From NCBI GenBank assembly GCA_002722105.1, contig PBKF01000034.1, forward strand, positions 47,890 to 55,672: a stretch of 7,783 nucleotides of DNA. The letters run 5' to 3'. Of the stretch, positions 5,242-7,783 are shown piece after piece. The notes under the pieces are model-generated. The model was given only the letters and a program-made list of their open reading frames with translations. It ran no database searches and had not been told where the DNA came from. The DNA comes from Fidelibacterota bacterium. Lineage in GTDB: Bacteria > Marinisomatota > Marinisomatia > Marinisomatales > UBA1611. Numbering within the stretch: position 1 is the first letter of the stretch; every line of letters begins with the position of its first letter. The translations under genes and the position numbers were made by a program.

Positions 5242-6588
5242 ATGTCAAACGCAATCGATTTAATAACAATTCAATCTTTCAAAGATGATTTAACAAAAGA
5301 TGATAAAATAAAGCTGGCTAGGAATGCCTCTATCCGAAACGAGGTTATAGAATTAACAATGGATTGGGATCATTTGCGAAAAATCGATCACACTTTTTCT
5401 CATGTGATTTCAGGTGAAATGCCAGCGACAAATCAGAAATCTAGTGGGCGATGTTGGGGATTTGCCGGATTAAACCTTTTTAGAGTGTATTTAGGAAGAA
5501 AACATAATTTAAAAAATTTCCAATTTTCACAAAGTTTTTTCATGTTCTGGGATAAGCTGGAAAAATCCAATTATTTTTTAGAATCCATTTTAAAAACCAC
5601 CAATGAACCATGGAATTCTAGATTAATGATGCATCTATTGAAAAATCCTATCCAAGATGGTGGTCAATGGGATATGTGGGTAAATCTAATTAACAAGTAC
5701 GGTGTTGTTCCACAATCTGAAATGCCAGAATCCCATTCATCTTCCAAATCGATGCGAATGAATAGAATGATTACTCGAAAACTTCGTGAATTCGCACAAG
5801 TGTTAAGAAAAATAAAATCAGATGGTGCAACAGATAATGAATTACAATCCATTAAAACTGAACAACTAGGCGAAGTATACAAAATGCTTACCATTCATCT
5901 AGGACAACCGCCACAATCTTTTGACTGGCAGATAAGAAATAAAAAAAAGGAATTTTCCCGTTATGAAAACCTGACACCCCAATCTTTCTACAGTGAGCAT
6001 GTTGGTTTAGATCTAGACGAGTATGTTTGTCTTATTCATTGTCCCATGTCTGACAAGGAATTTAACCGGGCATATACTGTTGAGTTTTTAGGGAATGTGA
6101 TTGAAGGCCATCCTATTCGGTATTTAAATGTAGAAATTTTTGAAATGAAAAAGGCTGCCATCCAGTCTCTGAAAAATGATGAACCTGTTTGGTTTGGCTG
6201 TGATGTGAGTAAACATTTTCACCGCAGTCTGGGTGTAATGGATATAGATCTTTTTGATTTTGATTCATTTTATGACACAAAGTTTGGCATGGATAAAGCA
6301 ACACGCTTGGAATATGGCGATAGTCAAATGACTCATGCTATGCTTTTCACCGGTGTGGATCTTGATTCCAAAGGTAACCCAATAAAATGGCGTGTAGAAA
6401 ACAGTTGGGGAGACAAAGGAGGAGAAAAAGGTTATCACATCATGACCGATAAATGGTTTGATGAATATAATTATGAAGTGGTAGTTCACAAATCATGTTT
6501 GTCAGATGAATTGCTAAAATTATATGATACTGGTGAGTTGGTACCTCTTAAGCCCTGGGACCCAATGGGGGCCTTGGCAACAAAATGA
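5242..6588 (+). CDS. pepC: Aminopeptidase C / bleomycin hydrolase (peptidase family C1B)
   Basis: This cytosolic papain-like cysteine aminopeptidase trims residues from peptide N-termini; relatives form hexameric barrels with the active sites inside. The 448 residues match the usual family length. The oxyanion Gln65 and nucleophile Cys71 lie in NQKSSGRCWGFAGLN, His365 in DSQMTHAMLFTGVD, and Asn387 in WRVENSWGDKGGEKGY, so the triad is complete. Other family segments include FSQSFFMFWDKLEKSN (95-110), QDGGQWDMW (138-146), GVVPQSEMPES (154-164) and PVWFGCDVSKHF (315-326). There is no signal peptide. The C-terminal arm, ending PWDPMGALATK, is the segment that reaches into the active site and restricts the enzyme to aminopeptidase action; two residues follow the usual terminal Ala (see findings). 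The stop overlaps the HAD gene start as ATGA, so the two are probably co-translated. Confidence 0.97.
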   Translation: MSNAIDLITIQSFKDDLTKDDKIKLARNASIRNEVIELTMDWDHLRKIDHTFSHVISGEMPATNQKSSGRCWGFAGLNLFRVYLGRKHNLKNFQFSQSFFMFWDKLEKSNYFLESILKTTNEPWNSRLMMHLLKNPIQDGGQWDMWVNLINKYGVVPQSEMPESHSSSKSMRMNRMITRKLREFAQVLRKIKSDGATDNELQSIKTEQLGEVYKMLTIHLGQPPQSFDWQIRNKKKEFSRYENLTPQSFYSEHVGLDLDEYVCLIHCPMSDKEFNRAYTVEFLGNVIEGHPIRYLNVEIFEMKKAAIQSLKNDEPVWFGCDVSKHFHRSLGVMDIDLFDFDSFYDTKFGMDKATRLEYGDSQMTHAMLFTGVDLDSKGNPIKWRVENSWGDKGGEKGYHIMTDKWFDEYNYEVVVHKSCLSDELLKLYDTGELVPLKPWDPMGALATK

Positions 6589-7271
6589 CATCCAAAAAAC
6601 TGTTTTTGTTTGATATTGATGGGACCCTAATATCGCCCGGAAGTGTTTCACGAGGCTTATTATCTCAAGCTATAGCTAAAGAAACCGGGGAACCGGTAGA
6701 ACTGGGATATAATGATGTAGCTGGGTTTACAGATAGAAATATTACCCGAAATGTATTGGCAAAACTGAATTATGTAGGCAAAGTATCGGAAGATTTCTTG
6801 AATGATATTTTGGATCGGTATATTGCTTCAATGGAAGAAGAATTTTTTCATTCAGATCTTCCTTTTGTTTATAAAGACTGTATCCAGCTTTTAGATGCGG
6901 TAGAAGTAGCCGGCCATGCTACATGTTTGATGACAGGAAACATGAAAGTGATTTCAAAAATTAAATTAACAAAATTCGATTTGTGGGATCGATTTAAATT
7001 TGGAGTTTTCGCTGATGACGCTGAGGAAAAAAATTCCATGCCCCGCTTGGCCAGAGAAAAGGCATGGGATGTCTTGGAAGAGTCTTTTCGGCTAGATAAT
7101 ATGATTCTAGTCGGTGATACGCTTCAGGATGCTGAAGCGGCAATAGAAAATGGATGTAAGTCAGTAATTGTTTGCAGACATAAGGAGGATTGGGATAAAA
7201 TAAAATCTTCAAAGCCCACTTTTTTAGTGGAAGATCTATCTAAACCATTTTTACTATCGAAAGTTATTTAA
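6585..7271 (+). CDS. HAD-superfamily hydrolase, phosphoglycolate-phosphatase-like
   Basis: The 228-residue protein is a haloacid-dehalogenase-type phosphatase with all core motifs: motif I LFDIDGTL with nucleophile Asp10 and acid Asp12, motif II LMTGN with Thr117, a basic residue for motif III in the stretch AREKA (Arg157 or Lys159), and motif IV VGDTLQDAEAA with Asp178 and Asp182. Residues about 18-90 form an alpha-helical C1 cap inserted after motif I, as in phosphoglycolate phosphatase and beta-phosphoglucomutase relatives. It therefore probably removes phosphate from a small metabolite, but the substrate cannot be read from sequence. The ATG is inside the pepC stop (ATGA). The end overlaps the convergent kinase gene by eight bases. 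A role linked to PepC is not evident; shared expression is what the overlap shows. Confidence 0.9.
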   Translation: MTSKKLFLFDIDGTLISPGSVSRGLLSQAIAKETGEPVELGYNDVAGFTDRNITRNVLAKLNYVGKVSEDFLNDILDRYIASMEEEFFHSDLPFVYKDCIQLLDAVEVAGHATCLMTGNMKVISKIKLTKFDLWDRFKFGVFADDAEEKNSMPRLAREKAWDVLEESFRLDNMILVGDTLQDAEAAIENGCKSVIVCRHKEDWDKIKSSKPTFLVEDLSKPFLLSKVI

Positions 7272-7783
7272 TGAATTGATTAATAGCTTTTTTCCATTGC
7301 CCCTTTTTTACTAAATGTTGTTCCTTCTGATTTGGGTTAAATATTTTGTTTGTAATCTCCAAAGAATTGTGTTCATATTCAGGATTCAACAATCTATAAA
7401 CACCGAATGCGGTGCTGTCTGTCACAGCCGAACGTCCAACGGGTATACCTGAAATATCAGCAATAAATTGGAGTAGTGGCTCTCTTGCGCCTCCACCGGC
7501 AGCAGTAAGCAGTTCTGACTTATTGCTTATATGCGAGGTTAAACAATCCAAAATATCATTAACTAGAAAACCAATAGATTCCATACCGGCACGAATAATT
7601 TCATTCTTATTATAATTCTTATTCAAATCAATATAAATATCCTCAAAACCCTTTGTCCAATAAGGAGCTGACAATCCACTGAAACCTGGAATAAAAATTC
7701 CGTTTGTTGTTATTTGGGATGCACGCTGATCCCATTTCATTTTTTCATGAGGAATATTTAATTCATTTTCTAGATGATAGAAT
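7264..7783 (-). CDS. C-terminal part of an FGGY-family carbohydrate kinase, glycerol-kinase-like (5' end outside window)
   Basis: The minus-strand frame is open to the window edge, giving about 172 C-terminal residues; an internal ATG at 7740 is unlikely to be the start. FGGY kinases phosphorylate sugars or polyols with ATP, and the closest pattern here is glycerol kinase: IFIPGFSGLSAPYW matches the VPAFTGLGAPYW segment, IIRAGMESIGFLVNDIL matches IIRATLESIAYQTRDVL, and the tail FNPNQ...GQWKKAI matches FEP...GWKKAV. The nucleotide loop normally written VDGGA is AAGGGA here (7483-7500), so the Asp is replaced by Ala. Substrate-binding and catalytic residues are in the missing N-terminal half, so a true glycerol kinase cannot be confirmed. 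It converges on, and overlaps by eight bases, the HAD gene. Confidence 0.85.
   Translation of the reverse strand, partial: FYHLENELNIPHEKMKWDQRASQITTNGIFIPGFSGLSAPYWTKGFEDIYIDLNKNYNKNEIIRAGMESIGFLVNDILDCLTSHISNKSELLTAAGGGAREPLLQFIADISGIPVGRSAVTDSTAFGVYRLLNPEYEHNSLEITNKIFNPNQKEQHLVKKGQWKKAINQFIK

Noticed and set aside
7412..7615. Plus-strand open frame opposite the FGGY kinase
   Set aside because: The minus-strand frame carries clear kinase motifs over the same bases; the plus-strand product is low-complexity and unrecognisable.
7738..7740. ATG as the start of the FGGY kinase
   Set aside because: The frame continues to the window edge and the encoded part is only the C-terminal portion of a roughly 500-residue family.
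1..7783. tRNA/rRNA genes, CRISPR arrays, transposases, prophage or attachment sites
   Set aside because: Coding genes fill almost all of the window, and no cloverleaf-like, repeat-spacer or transposase sequence was found by eye.

Overview
The window is AT-rich, densely coded bacterial DNA with nine recognisable protein genes and a tenth whose identity is tentative. There are no RNA genes, insertion sequences or CRISPR arrays. No non-coding stretch exceeds about 75 bases. The first, partial gene looks like the C-terminal strands of a PorV/PorQ-type outer-membrane barrel. Together with the low G+C, weak or absent Shine-Dalgarno sequences at most starts, and the gene mix, this suggests a marine FCB-group bacterium, for example Marinimicrobia/SAR406. 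That assignment is inference only.

Layout. (1) 1-1556: the 3' end of the barrel gene overlaps by four bases an exported family I.5-type lipase. (2) 1610-4316: a tight plus-strand cluster of a MarR-family regulator, mutY (adenine glycosylase fused to a complete MutT-like Nudix domain), plsC (1-acylglycerol-3-phosphate acyltransferase) and a DoxX-like membrane protein. The same inverted repeat, TTGTA-N3-TACAA, lies directly before the marR start and again directly before the mutY start, and each copy encloses a -10-like hexamer. (3) 4390-7271: a second plus-strand cluster of a retinol-dehydrogenase-like short-chain dehydrogenase whose catalytic serine is leucine, a bleomycin-hydrolase/PepC-type cysteine aminopeptidase, and a HAD phosphatase overlapping it by four bases. 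(4) 7264-7783: the C-terminal part of a glycerol-kinase-like FGGY kinase on the minus strand, whose stop runs eight bases into the HAD gene.

How the genes could work together. MutY and its MutT-like domain belong to the defence against 8-oxoguanine. The flanking MarR gene and repeated operator suggest that this repair enzyme, and perhaps the membrane-lipid genes behind it, are under local transcriptional control. Lipase, PlsC and the glycerol-kinase-like protein all touch glycerolipid chemistry, but they sit in separate transcription units, so a shared pathway is only a possibility. No wholly new multi-gene system is evident. The most unusual points are the twin MarR-type operators around marR/mutY, the intact Nudix box in MutY, the lipase with most metal-binding residues replaced, and the dehydrogenase without its catalytic serine.
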